A stretch of DNA of 64,000 bases from Symsagittifera roscoffensis (lineage: Eukaryota; Xenacoelomorpha; Acoela; Convolutidae): positions 7,470,386 through 7,534,385 of the forward strand of contig NC_087063.1 of the NCBI RefSeq assembly GCF_963678635.1, in the 5' to 3' direction. Position numbers and translations under genes: made by a program. Below the pieces are notes generated by a model that saw only the letters and a list, made by a program, of their open reading frames with translations, was not told where the DNA came from and made no database searches. Below are positions 1 to 12,000 of the stretch, one piece after another (position 1 is the stretch's first letter; each line of letters begins with the position of its first letter).

Positions 1-1755
1 ATAAGGCGCAGAAAATTCAGTTCTTATGGCATTATCAAGACAAAACTGTTCAAACTTTCCAAATTTGAACTCTTTTGGATTATCACTAGCTATTGTTTTT
101 GGTTTACCATAATCCGCTATGAACTGTTTGAGCATCTGAGTGCTATCACTTTTATTTTTCAATAAGTAAACCGCAGAAAATCTTGTGTAGGAATCAATAA
201 AACCTATTGCGTACTTAAAATTGTCTACAGATATCGTATCAATTGGTCCCAAAATATCCGTATGAACAATTTCTAGTTTTTCTGTAGCTCTAGTCCCCCA
301 AACTTTTGGTATCGCTTTCCGCTTAGCTTTTTCAGTTTGACAATCAACACAGTTATTATGTTTCTTTTGGCTAAATTTAACTCCCTCCGTTAGATTTTCT
401 AATTTCTTGATGTCATCAAAATTATTATGACCAAGCCGTTTATGCCAAATTTCTATGTCCGAAACAACCATTGCAACATTTTCCACAGAGTGTTCATTTG
501 CCAGTTCAATTTTCATTTTGAAAAGATCTCGTTGATTTTGAAGCAAAATTTCAGAACTATCTGGTAAAATTATTCTGGGACAAACATCATCAAACATTAC
601 ATCAGCTTTATTTCTGTTAAGTTTAGATACAGAAACTAAATTTGCCGTATACGTAGGTACAAACAGAGTATCTTTCAGTTCTATAGTTATCAATCGACCA
701 TCACTTGTTTGAACTTTAAACGTTACTTTTCCCTTTCCCACAATTTTTGAATTACTTCCATTTGCACAGCCAACATTTCCATTAATATTCGTATCAAGTT
801 CCGTAAAAAATTCGCGTGTTTTAAACATATGCGCAGAGCAACCGCTATCAATCAAGCAAAATTTGTCGGAATTTACGCCAAAATCATTGTCATTAGAATG
901 AAAACTGAAAAAGTCGACAGTGTTTTCATTTTCTGAAGTAAAATGGCTTTTGTTTTGTTGATTTTTTGATGTAAACTGTTTTTGATGGCTGCTATTTGAA
1001 TGGTTATTTTGGGTATTTTTCCTACAATCTCTAGCAAAATGTCCCATTTGATTGCAATTGTAGCATTTTATGTCTTTCTTGCAATCCTGTTTTCTATGAC
1101 CTTGCTTTCCGCAACTGTAGCATTTAATAGTTTTATTACTAAAAAACGTTTCATTTGTTGAATTTTTCTGCAAAAAAGTCTTGCTTGTTTCGGCAAAATT
1201 TGACAAATCTCTTTTAATCTCGTCCAAGCTTTTTGCATCTTTCGAAAAATTCACCACAGTTGTAAAATTATCAAATTCTTTTGGTAGTCCTTTTAAAAGC
1301 ATTGCAATCATCATTTTTTCAGAAATACCCTCTCCCGCTTCTTGTAGATTCATTTGCAAATTTTCCGATCTAAGTATGTAGTCCTTAATCGATTCGCTCG
1401 CCTCTAATTTCAAATTAGAAATTTCATTTAACATTCTTTGAACACGTGGTCGTTCCGTACTTTTAAAGTAGCTTTGCAGCCGATTCCATGCCGCTGAACC
1501 ATCTGGTTTATCGCGTTTTATTAGCATTACAGACTTTCGATCAAGGCATTGTATTAATTCACACCACAATTGTTCTTTTCTATCATTAACATTAGTCTCA
1601 TTTTCACTACTTCCTGGAACATCTGTTCCCTTCAACGTTTTCTTTAAATTCAAAAGAACTATACGAGCTTCAAATTGCTCAGCAAAATACTCCCAATCAT
1701 TTTCATTTCCCGAAAAAGTCAATTTTTCCAATCTTGTTTGAATACTTCGTGCCAT
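1..1755 (-). CDS. Ty1/copia retrotransposon gag-pol polyprotein, N-terminal 585 codons (runs off window)
   Basis: One open frame reads leftward from the ATG at 1755 to the window edge without a stop; I checked every in-frame triplet. An in-frame stop lies 10 bases upstream of the ATG, so this start is the natural one. Domains in order: a gag region; two CCHC zinc knuckles near 1030-1130 (CYSCGKQGHRKQDC and CYNCNQMGHFARDC); an aspartic protease motif LIDSGCSAHM near 830-860; the pre-integrase zinc finger with H-H-C-C spacing near 340-460 (HKRLGHNN, then CVDC); and the start of the integrase core, with its first acidic residue in HTDILGP and the second in ASDNPKEF. The gag, protease, integrase order is that of copia-type elements. 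Reverse transcriptase and RNase H would lie left of base 1. The unbroken frame suggests a young insertion. Family assignment is secure; the exact lineage is not. Confidence 0.93.
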   Translation of the reverse strand, partial: MARSIQTRLEKLTFSGNENDWEYFAEQFEARIVLLNLKKTLKGTDVPGSSENETNVNDRKEQLWCELIQCLDRKSVMLIKRDKPDGSAAWNRLQSYFKSTERPRVQRMLNEISNLKLEASESIKDYILRSENLQMNLQEAGEGISEKMMIAMLLKGLPKEFDNFTTVVNFSKDAKSLDEIKRDLSNFAETSKTFLQKNSTNETFFSNKTIKCYSCGKQGHRKQDCKKDIKCYNCNQMGHFARDCRKNTQNNHSNSSHQKQFTSKNQQNKSHFTSENENTVDFFSFHSNDNDFGVNSDKFCLIDSGCSAHMFKTREFFTELDTNINGNVGCANGSNSKIVGKGKVTFKVQTSDGRLITIELKDTLFVPTYTANLVSVSKLNRNKADVMFDDVCPRIILPDSSEILLQNQRDLFKMKIELANEHSVENVAMVVSDIEIWHKRLGHNNFDDIKKLENLTEGVKFSQKKHNNCVDCQTEKAKRKAIPKVWGTRATEKLEIVHTDILGPIDTISVDNFKYAIGFIDSYTRFSAVYLLKNKSDSTQMLKQFIADYGKPKTIASDNPKEFKFGKFEQFCLDNAIRTEFSAPY

Positions 1756-1952
1756 GGTTAAATGTCACTTCAAATTTCGAATTGTAAAACTTCTCTTTCA
1801 AAACTTCTCTTTTCTTTCAAAACTTCTATTTTCAAAGTTGTAATTCATACAACCAATTCTTTTCTTTCTCTTGAAATCCTATTCATACAAACCACCGTAG
1901 AATTTTACTCTCTGATGCTGTCAGGCGTAGAGTCTCAATTCTTCACGAAATC

Positions 1953-1962
1953 GCCCATAACC
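1953..1962 (-). other. Copia primer-binding site matching initiator tRNA-Met
   Basis: The plus strand reads GCCCATAACC here, which is the anticodon arm of animal initiator tRNA-Met. The minus strand is therefore complementary to it. Drosophila copia is known to prime reverse transcription with an internal fragment of this tRNA rather than its 3' end. The site sits between the LTR and the gag start, as expected. Confidence 0.75.
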
Positions 1963-2207
1963 TCTTAGGGTCCATAAATTGAAATAGCAGCGAAAGATTT
2001 AATTGAATGAATTAGTTTCCCATTTTTAGTATCAAGAGATTAAAGATCATGACTTCAGAGATTATTCACATCGGTCTGAACGAATTATTACTTCAGATGA
2101 AAGTCAATTGGTTTTAATTAGACAGTGTGCTAAATATATATAATGCACAGTTGAAAAAAACGATTTTACTCACATTTATCTTAACTGGATGAATTGAAAT
2201 TTAACAA
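1963..2207 (-). repeat. 5' LTR of the copia element
   Basis: This is the roughly 245-bp stretch between the primer-binding site and the AASDHPPT acceptor region, similar in length to known copia LTRs (about 280 bp). It contains a TATA-like box on the minus strand. The inner edge is set by the primer-binding site. The outer edge is set by a possible TGTT start on the minus strand near 2206. The inner end does not show the usual CA, so the edges may be off by a few bases. Confidence 0.6.
2130..2145 (-). promoter_or_regulatory. TATA box of the copia LTR
   Basis: On the minus strand the LTR carries CATTATATATATTTAG. Its position, in the outer third of the LTR and upstream of the leader, fits the U3 promoter of an LTR retrotransposon. 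Transcription would run left, away from AASDHPPT. Confidence 0.5.
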
Positions 2208-2235
2208 ACAAATTGAAGTGATTCATAGTGTTTAG

Positions 2236-2813
2236 GAAAACCCTTCCTTCCCGATGCACCTGATTTCCAATTTAACATATCGCATAATGGAAACTATACT
2301 TCAGTCTTTGCTGTTCGTGGATTCCATGCAATATGCGGTTTGGACATGATGGAACTCAATTCCTCTCGCCTCCCAACTTCTATGATTGCTGCCGTCTCTC
2401 GGAAATTCAGTGAACAAGAACAAAGTTTTATCAACAATTCTGAATCCGCCGAGGAGCGACGTGCAAAATTTCTGAGAATCTGGTGCTTGAAAGAGAGTTA
2501 TTTGAAGGCCAAAGGATACGGCCTGAGCGTTCCGTTGGATTCAATTTCTTTCCAGTTTAATCACCCTAATTTAACCAAAGATATCGCTGTCCTCGACACT
2601 CAAATTTTTGAAGAAGGAGAACGCGTAGACGTGAAGTTCATGGAGTTACTTTTCGACAATCATATACTGGCAGTGTGCTGGGATAAATTCGCTCCAGAAT
2701 CGAGTGTCGAAGTGCTCGAACCTGCCGAGTTTCTTAAAACTCAAAATGGAGTCACTAATGTTGATAGCCCTGTGATGCCTCTTGTAAACACTTTTTATGA
2801 GAAGCCAAAGTAA
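2236..2813 (+). CDS. AASDHPPT: AASDHPPT-type 4'-phosphopantetheinyl transferase, C-terminal exon
   Basis: The enzyme moves 4'-phosphopantetheine from CoA to a serine of carrier proteins (cytosolic fatty acid synthase, mitochondrial ACP, aminoadipate dehydrogenase). The exon opens after an AG at 2234-2235 in a codon giving GKPFLPDAPDFQFNISH, matching the family's GKP...FN(V/I)SH block. The Mg-binding motif follows as GLDMME near 2335, then the second signature WCLKESYLKAKG near 2480-2515. It ends at TAA 2811-2813. The human protein is 309 residues; this exon covers roughly the last two thirds, so the N-terminal exon or exons must lie left of the window or beyond the copia insertion. The frame is intact, with no stop or frameshift. 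The acceptor has a weak pyrimidine tract and lies only about 30 bp from the copia LTR, so splicing may be affected. Family identity is sure; an intact gene is not proven. Confidence 0.88.
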
Positions 2814-2934
2814 TACATGATTTGTGCCAACTAGATGTTTTTTTTTAATCAAGAAATCTGAGTGAACTTGAACAGGATACTTATCCAGATAACTGTTTCA
2901 GTTACGGATGATTTAGTTTTAATCGTTAGTGCAA

Positions 2935-3020
2935 ATGGAGTTTCTCTCGGAATCCCTGGCTTACGAACCGGTCGGGTTCGTCCAATCGTCCCATGTCTTT
3001 CACTACTTCGCTGTTAAAAT
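2935..3020 (+). CDS. PIK3C3: PIK3C3 exon 1 (start codon, N-terminus)
   Basis: The ATG at 2935 sits in a good context (gcaaATGG) and opens 28 codons plus two bases. The end, [11 protein letters not shown] plus a split isoleucine codon, continues into exon 2 as I-ASLSGK. This lines up without gaps with the (V/I)-Q-(L/I)-K-(I/V)-G-(S/T)-L-E-G-K segment that opens the VPS34 C2 domain. Donor is AT|GTACGT; the phase (2) matches exon 2. It precedes a 12.1-kb intron containing ARMC6. An untranslated upstream intron, or a trans-splice acceptor, is possible at the CTGTTTCAG ending at 2901. Confidence 0.72.
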
Positions 3021-6000
3021 GTACGTACCAAATTGCGTTCGTATTGTCATGCATGCCAAAAGTTAAATGTTTTTAAAATAAAATTTTGAATATGGATATA
3101 TATTGTGAGCTCATTAAATGGTTATCATTTTTGTGCGACAACTTTTTTTAGGTCTACGAACTTTGGATTCAGGTTTAATATGTTAAACAGAAGCACTTCA
3201 TGAGTGTAGAAAGCTTTTTTAGTTTAACAAATTTTTGGCGGTTAATCCCATTTCTCGCATTCGCAAGAAAAGGAGATAAGAGGTTTACTATTTCTTTAAT
3301 CGCATGATGACAGTTAGCATCAAGATTTCGTTAAAAATTTATTTTCCAAATCAATTTGTTTTCTCTTGAACCTGTGAATTACAACTCTGGCATCGTCTTC
3401 GGAATTACAGATTGAATGCTCACTATGAAAATTGCCAGTCAGCAATTGTTCGAAGACACTTACCTCGAAAACAAGGAAATTTTCGATGAAATGTCCCACG
3501 AAGAAATTGTAACAGAAACTGTTAACCAACTGACGAGTCAAGGTGTAAATCTGCAAAACATTCTTTGCTCTGCTGGCGATTTTACTCTAGCTGAAGATGA
3601 TGTCTTTGTGTACAAAGTTTTGTCAGCTTCTGATGAGTTTTTTGCCAATATGAACGAGCAAAATGCTCAAAATCTTATAAATTCGCTGAAGAAAGACCTA
3701 GCAACGCGTGTGTTTGCAGCTAAACATGGATGTTATTCAAAGCTAATGGAAAACCTTAGTAGTTGCGATATTAACGTCTTGGAAGTCCTGTGCGCCATTT
3801 TGGAGAAACAACCAGATCTGGTCAGTTTTGCTGATATAGAAACCATTTTAGCAGTTTTCAAGAGTCTAGTTGGGAGCGATGGTAAAGATGCTGAGCTCAA
3901 GAGCTTGCTCTCAATTTCGGTCAATATTTGTACACTTCACGAGGGAAATAGACAATTCATGGTCAAACTGAAAGCACCTGAAGTTATTTTGGAAGCCATG
4001 CAAAAGTTCCCAAAGCTTTTCGTCTTGAGCTGCAATGCTCTTCGAGTGTTTCTATTGGACGACGACGTTCGCGTTCCGTTCGGAAAAGCCCACGAACATG
4101 CGCAGCATATAGTGGGACAACTTGATGGAATAACCAAAGTAGTAGAAAGTTACAAAGCCACGAATCAGGAACTGGGAAGCAGTTTTGCACTGTTTTCGAC
4201 TCTTGGAAAGTTCTGCGTTAGGAATGAATACTGCCAACAATGCGTAGATATCGGAGCTTTTGAAATTGCTACTGAACTTCTGGAATCAGACGAGTTAAGA
4301 GGAAACGAAAAGTTTGTGCTGTCATTGCTGGCATTCCTGAAAACTGCAGGTGGAAACGATGATGTAAAAGACAAAATAGCCGAGCAAGGTTTCCTCAAAT
4401 CGATTATGACAATATTGGACGAGTTTTCACATAGTGAACAAGTTTGCAACGCCGCTTTAGTGACGTTGTCGGTTGTTGTTTTAAGGAAGCCTCAGTACTC
4501 GAAACAAGTTTTCGATGACAATTTTGCTCAGATTGTAGTTTTGCTACTGGATCGATACAATGATAGTGTTAAAGTACAGGAATCGGCGTTTTTGGCAATC
4601 AGGACCTTGGTCAACAGGTGTGACGAAGGTAAACAGTTGTTGCTTGCTAATGGAGTTGAAGAGTACCTGCAACAAGCTGCAGGCGAAGTGGAAGAGTTGA
4701 AACAGGTTGCAAACGATACACTGAGAGTGCTGGAGTCTACGAAGGGAACATTTAGTGAACCATGGACCGGACAACAAGGAGACAGGATTGCACAAGACTG
4801 AAAAAAAGGAACCGAATATGTAAAATCTCTCTCAATTTATTAAGACTGTTTGCTAAACGAACTGAAAATCTTTCACGTTCTACCTCTGAAAATGCGTGCC
4901 AATTAGACGATTAACAAACTACGCTCTTAAATTTACTTGATATACATTTACAAAAGTAAGGCGGTGATTGCACGTAATAGAGGAGTCTTAATGATTTGAT
5001 TGATCGTTTTACCAAATTTCACGTTTGTTTGTAAATTTCATCGAGTGTCTGATATCAAAATATAATTCTGTAAATAAAATTTTGTATGTTTTCATATTCA
5101 CCAAATAAACAAATTAAATGATTCGTCTCTATATGGGCTTTTTGTTCCGACCATTGAAAATGAGAACGAACTTTGTATTCGGGGGTGTTTTAGTTTTTTT
5201 CTTTTAATTTTCCACGCAAAATCACTACTACAAATAATCATCGGACTGGGTTGAGTGATATATAAAATTGAATCCCTTTCAGTCGTGATTCTAACGACAT
5301 TTAAAAAACTTTAAAAAGTTTTGCTAGTGTCGAGAAAAACCGGTTTGAAATTACTGAACTTTCGTCTTATTTTGAGCTTGAGAGAGCCTTGAATTTAAGC
5401 CTTGAAAATTATGTTTTACTCAAATGAATGTAGTTCTTAGAGTTTTAAGCTTCATCTAAGGAATTAAAAATTTGGGAAAAAGTTTTGAAAATTAAAAAAA
5501 TTTAAGTCTTTTGTTTTTCTTTTTATTTGTCTTCAAAACTAGTTTTCCAATTTGCTTATCTTACAATGATTGAATCTTTTTTCACTCAGATTCCCTTATC
5601 ACACCACACCGAAAAAACGACACCAAATTATTTTGTAATTTTTTAAGACTGGTCGTGCCATTCTGTGCTACTTGCACAGTAACTGGCTATCCTTATTTTT
5701 TTTACTGAATTCTGTTCGCGTATTCAGATAACCTAGAACGCCATGGACTCGAGTCTAGCCATCTGTTTACCCTTGCGATAAAGAACTTTCCTGTAAAGAA
5801 CTTGCTTCACATCTGGATTCATCTATTTTTCTGGACACATCCGTTTTCAAAATTCTTAGCAGTCACTGCTTATTTAGCACGGAAGTACACTTAAGCCTGG
5901 GACCTGTTTTTTCAAATGGGAAATATTCAGTTTCGAATAACATTGTCGGCCAGTTATTTGTCGGCTTAGTTTTCACAACTTGGAATCGTTTTTTTTTGCT

Positions 6001-9000
6001 GCGCGCATGTTGCTTCTAGTGATTGATTAACTCCTACTATTTAAACTATTTATTCTTGACGTCGTGTTTTTTTTTGTTTCGCTCAAAAACTTCCTTCAGT
6101 CCAAGTTATTTTTATTTTTTAAAGGTACCTTGATTTAAAATGCCAAATTTAACAACATTTCGATTATAATCGAGCCTAATGATAACCGGAATATCATAGG
6201 TTCAATTAAACCTATGATATTTTACTCATCAAAGGTTTAATCAAAAAAACAGATTGTTGAAAGCCTACCTTTATGAATGGCTACGCCAATTTGTTTAAGA
6301 AAAAATTATGGCCTTCAAACAAGTCAAAGTTTTGAAAATTTGACCAGTTTTTGGAAGCTTTTTTATTTTAACTCGAAACCTACTCTGCCAATTCTCAGGT
6401 TATGTGGTCAATTGAGAAACAACCGAACTTTTCTGCTTAAGCGGCCACAACCTGCTTTTTGCAGAAAAACTTTTTTGGATTTCGGAAAGTCTTTTGAACG
6501 TTTTGTTTTAAGATTTCGAGTGTTTTTGAAACTTTGTGAGTTATCTTAAAAACTACTCCATCAAATCTGAGACAAAAATTCAATTCAAAGAACTGATTGC
6601 GAGATTTGTTCATGTAGAAGCGGCGAATCTTTTTTTACAGAGAAATGTTGTCCTTGGGAAATTTCAATTATCTAAAAAGTTTTGACTCTTTTCACTTATT
6701 TTGGTAGAGAAACAACTAAGGTTTTGGGCGAAGACCAATTTTTGAAATCGCTCATTTCGTCGTGCATCATTATAACAAATCTATACCATATCACACACGT
6801 ACCTCCAGCTTTAGCTGGCCCTAGTTGTTTTTTATCGAGAAAGTTTTGATTCACCTAGTTTTTTCAACGTTTTAAATTTTTTTTAATGTTTGTGTTGTTT
6901 CGCATTGAAAGTTAACGTTTCCTTAGCTTCACTCTAAAGCAGTGAAGACTTTCAGTAATAATCACTGGAGGCCTTAAATTTGATTACATAATTTAAAAAG
7001 AGATGGATTGCATGACGAGATGAATTATTTCATTTGACTTTATTCTAAAATAACGCACATATAAACTCAGGTAATCTCAAATGAAAAGAGCTTTTCAAAA
7101 AAAAGCGGTTGTGACAAGAAAAAACCGTGCTTGCAATTTCTTTTTGAAAAATATTGCTCTTCAATGGATGCTTACTAGCATAATAATTAAATGTACAAAA
7201 GTATGCCTGGTTATTGCAACCGGGTAATTCACTATTTTTCCCCAGTAAGTAACTTTGGTCACTGGATGACTGAACTCGGGATGATTACAATTGATAATAG
7301 TAGGCATGGCTTTTTTCTAAGTACTGGACCTTATGTTACGAAAAGTGCAAAAAAACTCAGGAGTAAATGGACGGTTTTTTCATCTTGTCATAAGTTTTGT
7401 GGGCTTACTTGTTATATATTTTAGTTCAGAAAGTTTTTAAATATATTTTAAGTCAATAAGTTTCTTCAATTCAATTTTGAGCTCCGTAAATATCAGTCCC
7501 AAGAATTTTCGTTTCTTATGCCAACCAAAATATTGCATAAGTAACGAAAAAGACCTGTGAAAGAAAATGTCAGGCTTTTCAGCTGCATGCTGGTTAATTT
7601 TTTTTAATGTAATTTTTTGAAAGTAGTTTCTTGAAGCTTAGCATCGCAGTTCTCGTTAGATCTGAGCTTCGTAGTTCTCGTGTTAATTGAATCAAGGTGA
7701 ACACCATTCAAATTTATTGAAAAAGGGCAAAGTTTAAAAAAAACTAAATGACCTGAATGTTTAGTTTTGAAAAAGACGGTTAGCGAGAGTTGTATGAGTT
7801 TCAAGAGTATATATTTTTTTCTGGTGATTTTTTTTTGATATTATCTTGAATTTTTACATCTAAGTTTTATTTTTATAACCCGGAAATTTTTCATTTCCGT
7901 CTACGGTTGTAAGCAATTTATCCTTCCCTGGTGTAGAAACTTCGTAATATTCTGGAATGATGTAATTGGATTGACATTGGCATTCAAGATTGCTTATTAG
8001 GTTTTCTACAAGAAATGTATCAAATATCTATATGAAAACTATTAAACAAGTCACTGAAAAAACAAATCGCTGAATTAATCACTGAAAATATTGAATCAAA
8101 AACATTCAGCAATGTACAAAGTTTTTGTGGTAATTGAATGAAAGTTTATTATCCTTGCGATAAGCAAGGGTTTTGCAATCGGGTACTTGACTTTTTTTTC
8201 CATGACCTTGATTCACAGAATGGACGAAATGGTAATCTTTTTTAAGTACACTATTGTTTGTGTAGTGTGTAGTAGTTTCATATTAGGTATGGGATTTGGG
8301 TTCCTGCTGATATTTTTTTAAAGATTTTTTTTCCTGTGCCGAATGTTTTCGGTAGAATCTCGGTGCTGGAAGAGGTCGGCTTTTATTTCGTCGGCGTATT
8401 TTCCAGCTGTTTTTTTTCTAATAATTTTCTTTGGTATTATTTGGGACTGATTGATTTCTTATATGAATATTTGGAAAATTTAAATCAACCATCTAGATAT
8501 AAATGAATACGATGGATGTATTTATCGCATTCTTTCTGTAGCAAAAATTAGCTCATCAGTTTTTTTTCGCAAAAAGTCGCCTGGTCTGTCTTGTTAATAT
8601 GACGGATGTGCCGGTACCAAGTGCGGGAAAAGGAGCATTATGGACGTCAGGAAGGGCTCCCGGGCCATAAGGACTTCGGTCTGTCAATGCTCTGTAAAGG
8701 TAACCGCTCCAAATAACTTACGGAGAGTCATACAAGCAATGGTTCTCAGTCCCATATGCCACTTAAGTGCGCAGGGGGAGCTAAGAATCTCACGGTTTCA
8801 ACTATTAAAATGACTAATACTAATATGTATATGACAAAGAAACCCTCCCTTGAAAAGAGGTCGTTTCGAGGACGTTCATACAACGTTGGCACTGAAGCAA
8901 AGTGCCTTGAGATATGCGAATCTCTAGAGAAGAAAGATATCGGTGTGCCGTCTACCAGAAACTCGTTTCAAACGAAGTGTCTCCAGAAGAAATCTCAGAA

Positions 9001-12000
9001 GGCTTAGATATGTTGCAATAGACATCAATGGTCGACTTGTCGGAAATTAATTGGAAGTTGTTTGAGTAAGCGAACATGTTATGCGACTGAAATTTCATTA
9101 GTGCGTACTGTGTCATGTAAGTGCGTACGCCCCAGAAGCTGCTAGAGAGAATTTGGAAAAAGAGGATTTATATAAGACGCTAGAAGATGCTATGGTCTCT
9201 CTACCTGACCGAGATTATACTTTCCTTTGTAGTGACTTGAATGATCAAATTGAGGAGTGACGTCGGTAATTTGACTGCGAAGTTGGGACTCAAAACTCAG
9301 GTCCAGAGATTTCTCGATTTCTGCCAGTCACAAAATTTAGCCGTTTGAACACTTTTTTAAAATTGGTGATTACTCTACGTTTCAGATTGGATAAATTTTA
9401 CTCAGACTGATTTTATTTTAAAATGAGCTGGGTCAAAAGTTTAAAGATTATCAGGGGCGAAGAATTTGATACGCAACACACACATGTTGTTTTGATTTGT
9501 ATCTTGAAATTCTCATTTACCGCCATAAGTCAAAATCAGTTGAATAAGAAAATCGTGAAAATTGAATGAAAGAGAAAACCAAATCAAGTACTTGAAAGCA
9601 ATAAGTCAGAAGCTAAAAAATAATCAAAAACAGGCGAACTGGGAAAATTTCAAAATAGTTGTTCTAGAAGAAGCAAAAGACGTGTGTGACAGTTTAACCG
9701 GAAAACCAGCGAGAGAAAGAAAACAAGGTGGTGGAACGAAAAATTAGGCGAAGAAGTTACGAAGAAAAGTTTTTTGTCCTAAAAGCGGCAGAGGTCTGGA
9801 AATGAAGAAAACAGGTTGATATATCGGAGACAGAACACTGTCGTGAACCATCTAGTTGTGAAGCTAAAAAAAGAAACAAGCGATAAATTGTGTCAAGATC
9901 TCTCAACAACGGAGACAACTCAAAAATTTTCGCCTTGCCAAGCAAGTGAAAAATGATCTAAAGGATAAGGTTGGATCAAAATTCAATAAATGTGTTGGAA
10001 GACTTCTGACTTGTGGCCAATGGAGGTGGCACTGTCTCTGGCAATGAGAGAATTGAAAAATCAGAAAACTTCGGGGAATAGGGACTTGGTGCAATTTTTG
10101 AAGTCCTCAAGGAAGTCTGAGACTCTGGTCTAATAATCCCTTCCGATTGGTTTGAAAGTGAAACTGACATTTTAAAAATAAAAAGGTTACATTTTAAAAG
10201 TTAGAATGTGGTTCCTACAGAAGCATCCGGTTACTAGAACATGAATCAAAGTCTTAGAAAATGTATGAGAAAAACGTCTGAGACAATTGATGAAATAGAC
10301 GACATACATTTTGACTATATGGGCGGTAGATCAAACTACCGATGCCGTTTCTCTGATTAGGTAAGTGAAGGAACTATCTAAGAAAAAGAAAAAACTCCTG
10401 CATCACATTTTTGTTGGTCTCGAAAAAGCTTTCGACTGTTCCCAGGAAATTGAAACCATGAGATCTTAGGCAATAGAGTTCCCGAAAATCTGGTGCGACT
10501 GATAATTTGTCTGTATACCGAGTCGAAAACTAGAGTTCGCCCAGAGAATGTTTTGACGAGTGTTGTTTTTATCTTAAAAAAACTTATTTTTCAATCAACT
10601 TGTTGCCTGCACTGGTAAGGGGATTTTGGAAAATTTTGCGATCTGGCTTATTTAAAATTTAAAATGATTTTTGGTTGTTGTGCACAGTTACTGCCCACAT
10701 ATAAAACAATAATAGCGGGTTTCTGTGCAATTAGTTAAGAATGTTTCGACCACAATGCTTGAAGCAAGGAAGTTAGAAAATCAGTACATCATTTTTTGAA
10801 CTAATGTGTTTAATAGAAGTTAATTGGATTGGGTGAAAAAGTGCATACTTGGGCTCTTCCCCCACCTGTAAACTTTTATAGAAAAAAATTTTGTTCACAT
10901 CATTCGATTGTAATGAAAATTGGCATACGGACCATTTAGGTCATGAAAAACATTTTTAGTCTGATAATGAACGTTTCAAAACCACTTGTTACAACATAAA
11001 ATTGATGCTCATGTGAGTTGAAGGGAAGCAAAAAGAGCACAAAGTTTGGAATAGAATTTGCATAAATAGGCCGATTTTTCTCGAGAAAAAACAATTGTCT
11101 GAATTTTATTGGAACTACGACTTTTAGGGATATAATATAATGCAACACTTCAGCCCCTACAAATTTTCGTTAAGGTAGTCAAAATCTCATAGTTCCTTCT
11201 CACTTCGTAAAGTGATCGTAACCAATATAAGTTATGTTTTTATAGAACTTCCAGGGTTTTTTTTTTCCTTTATTAAACTTATCAAGAATTAAAAAGTTTG
11301 CCATTTTGTAAATCATTTTACTCCCTCATCTGCAGTTTGGTCTGGAAGCAAAAGTCGGTGAGTAATATTTCTCTTGACAGCAAACCTTATTGAAAATTTG
11401 TTTTGGAGTTGAGGCTAATGAAATAGTTTGATATAATATTGACTCGATTTCCTGCTAACTTCATTTGTGTTAGAAATTGCTAGAACTCTTTGCCTAATAG
11501 CTTTTACAACAAAACTCTGTATTATTCGGCTTACCATTGCTTTTTCCTTAAATAACTTTGTTCACAGGATCACTGAAATTGGTGGTCATATCTATCCATC
11601 TGCGCTTTCGTCAGCGAACAGACAAATTTTGAGCAAGTCTGCATTTTAAAAGGCCCTTTTATTCGAAATTTGTTTTTAATTTAACAACTCCGATTTGATT
11701 ATATTATTTTTTTTTATTTTCTTTATTCGGTTTACCAAGTTTCCGTTTATAATATATCGGCTTGAGATCTTTTTTGAGTCGTTTGAGGAGGAAAAAAATA
11801 TGTAAATGTTACCTGATTTGTAAATTTTTTTCTTTATATAAATGCATATTTTACTTTCAACTGTCTTCTGTTTTGGCAAATTTTCTTGAAAAGAATTATT
11901 TACAAGGCAAAATCAAGAGAAAGGTAGGAAAGTTTTGGTACAATTTTTTGTACGGCTTTTATCTTTATTTGTGTCGTTTAGTTTGGTAAGCTGTGTATCG

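Larger units (their letters stand above)
1..2207 (-). mobile_element. Ty1/copia LTR retrotransposon, 5' part with LTR
   Basis: The element is read on the minus strand. It includes the 5' LTR (about 1963-2207), the primer-binding site, a short leader and gag-pol. It inserts just upstream of the AASDHPPT exon that begins at 2236, so it sits in an intron of that gene in antisense orientation. The outer boundary near 2206-2210 is inferred from a TG-type LTR start; no target-site duplication can be tested because the other end is outside the window. Confidence 0.85.
5698..8594 (+). other. PIK3C3 intron 1, repeat-derived, no gene
   Basis: Directly after repeat A comes a half-copy of the CCTTGC hairpin module (5774) and a worn tRNA-like segment near 5885-5960 (ACTTAAGCCTGGGACC...). 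There is a perfect 13-bp hairpin at 6190-6221 and a divergent hairpin-module copy near 7185-7275. A clear CCTTGC-GATAA-GCAAGG hairpin is at 8153-8169. Short ORFs here lack family resemblance and sit in AT-rich DNA; I treat them as chance. Confidence 0.5.

Noticed and set aside
5142-5697. Helitron classification for repeat family A
   Set aside because: There is a hairpin near the 3' end, but the following bases do not end in CTRR before T, and no TC start is seen.
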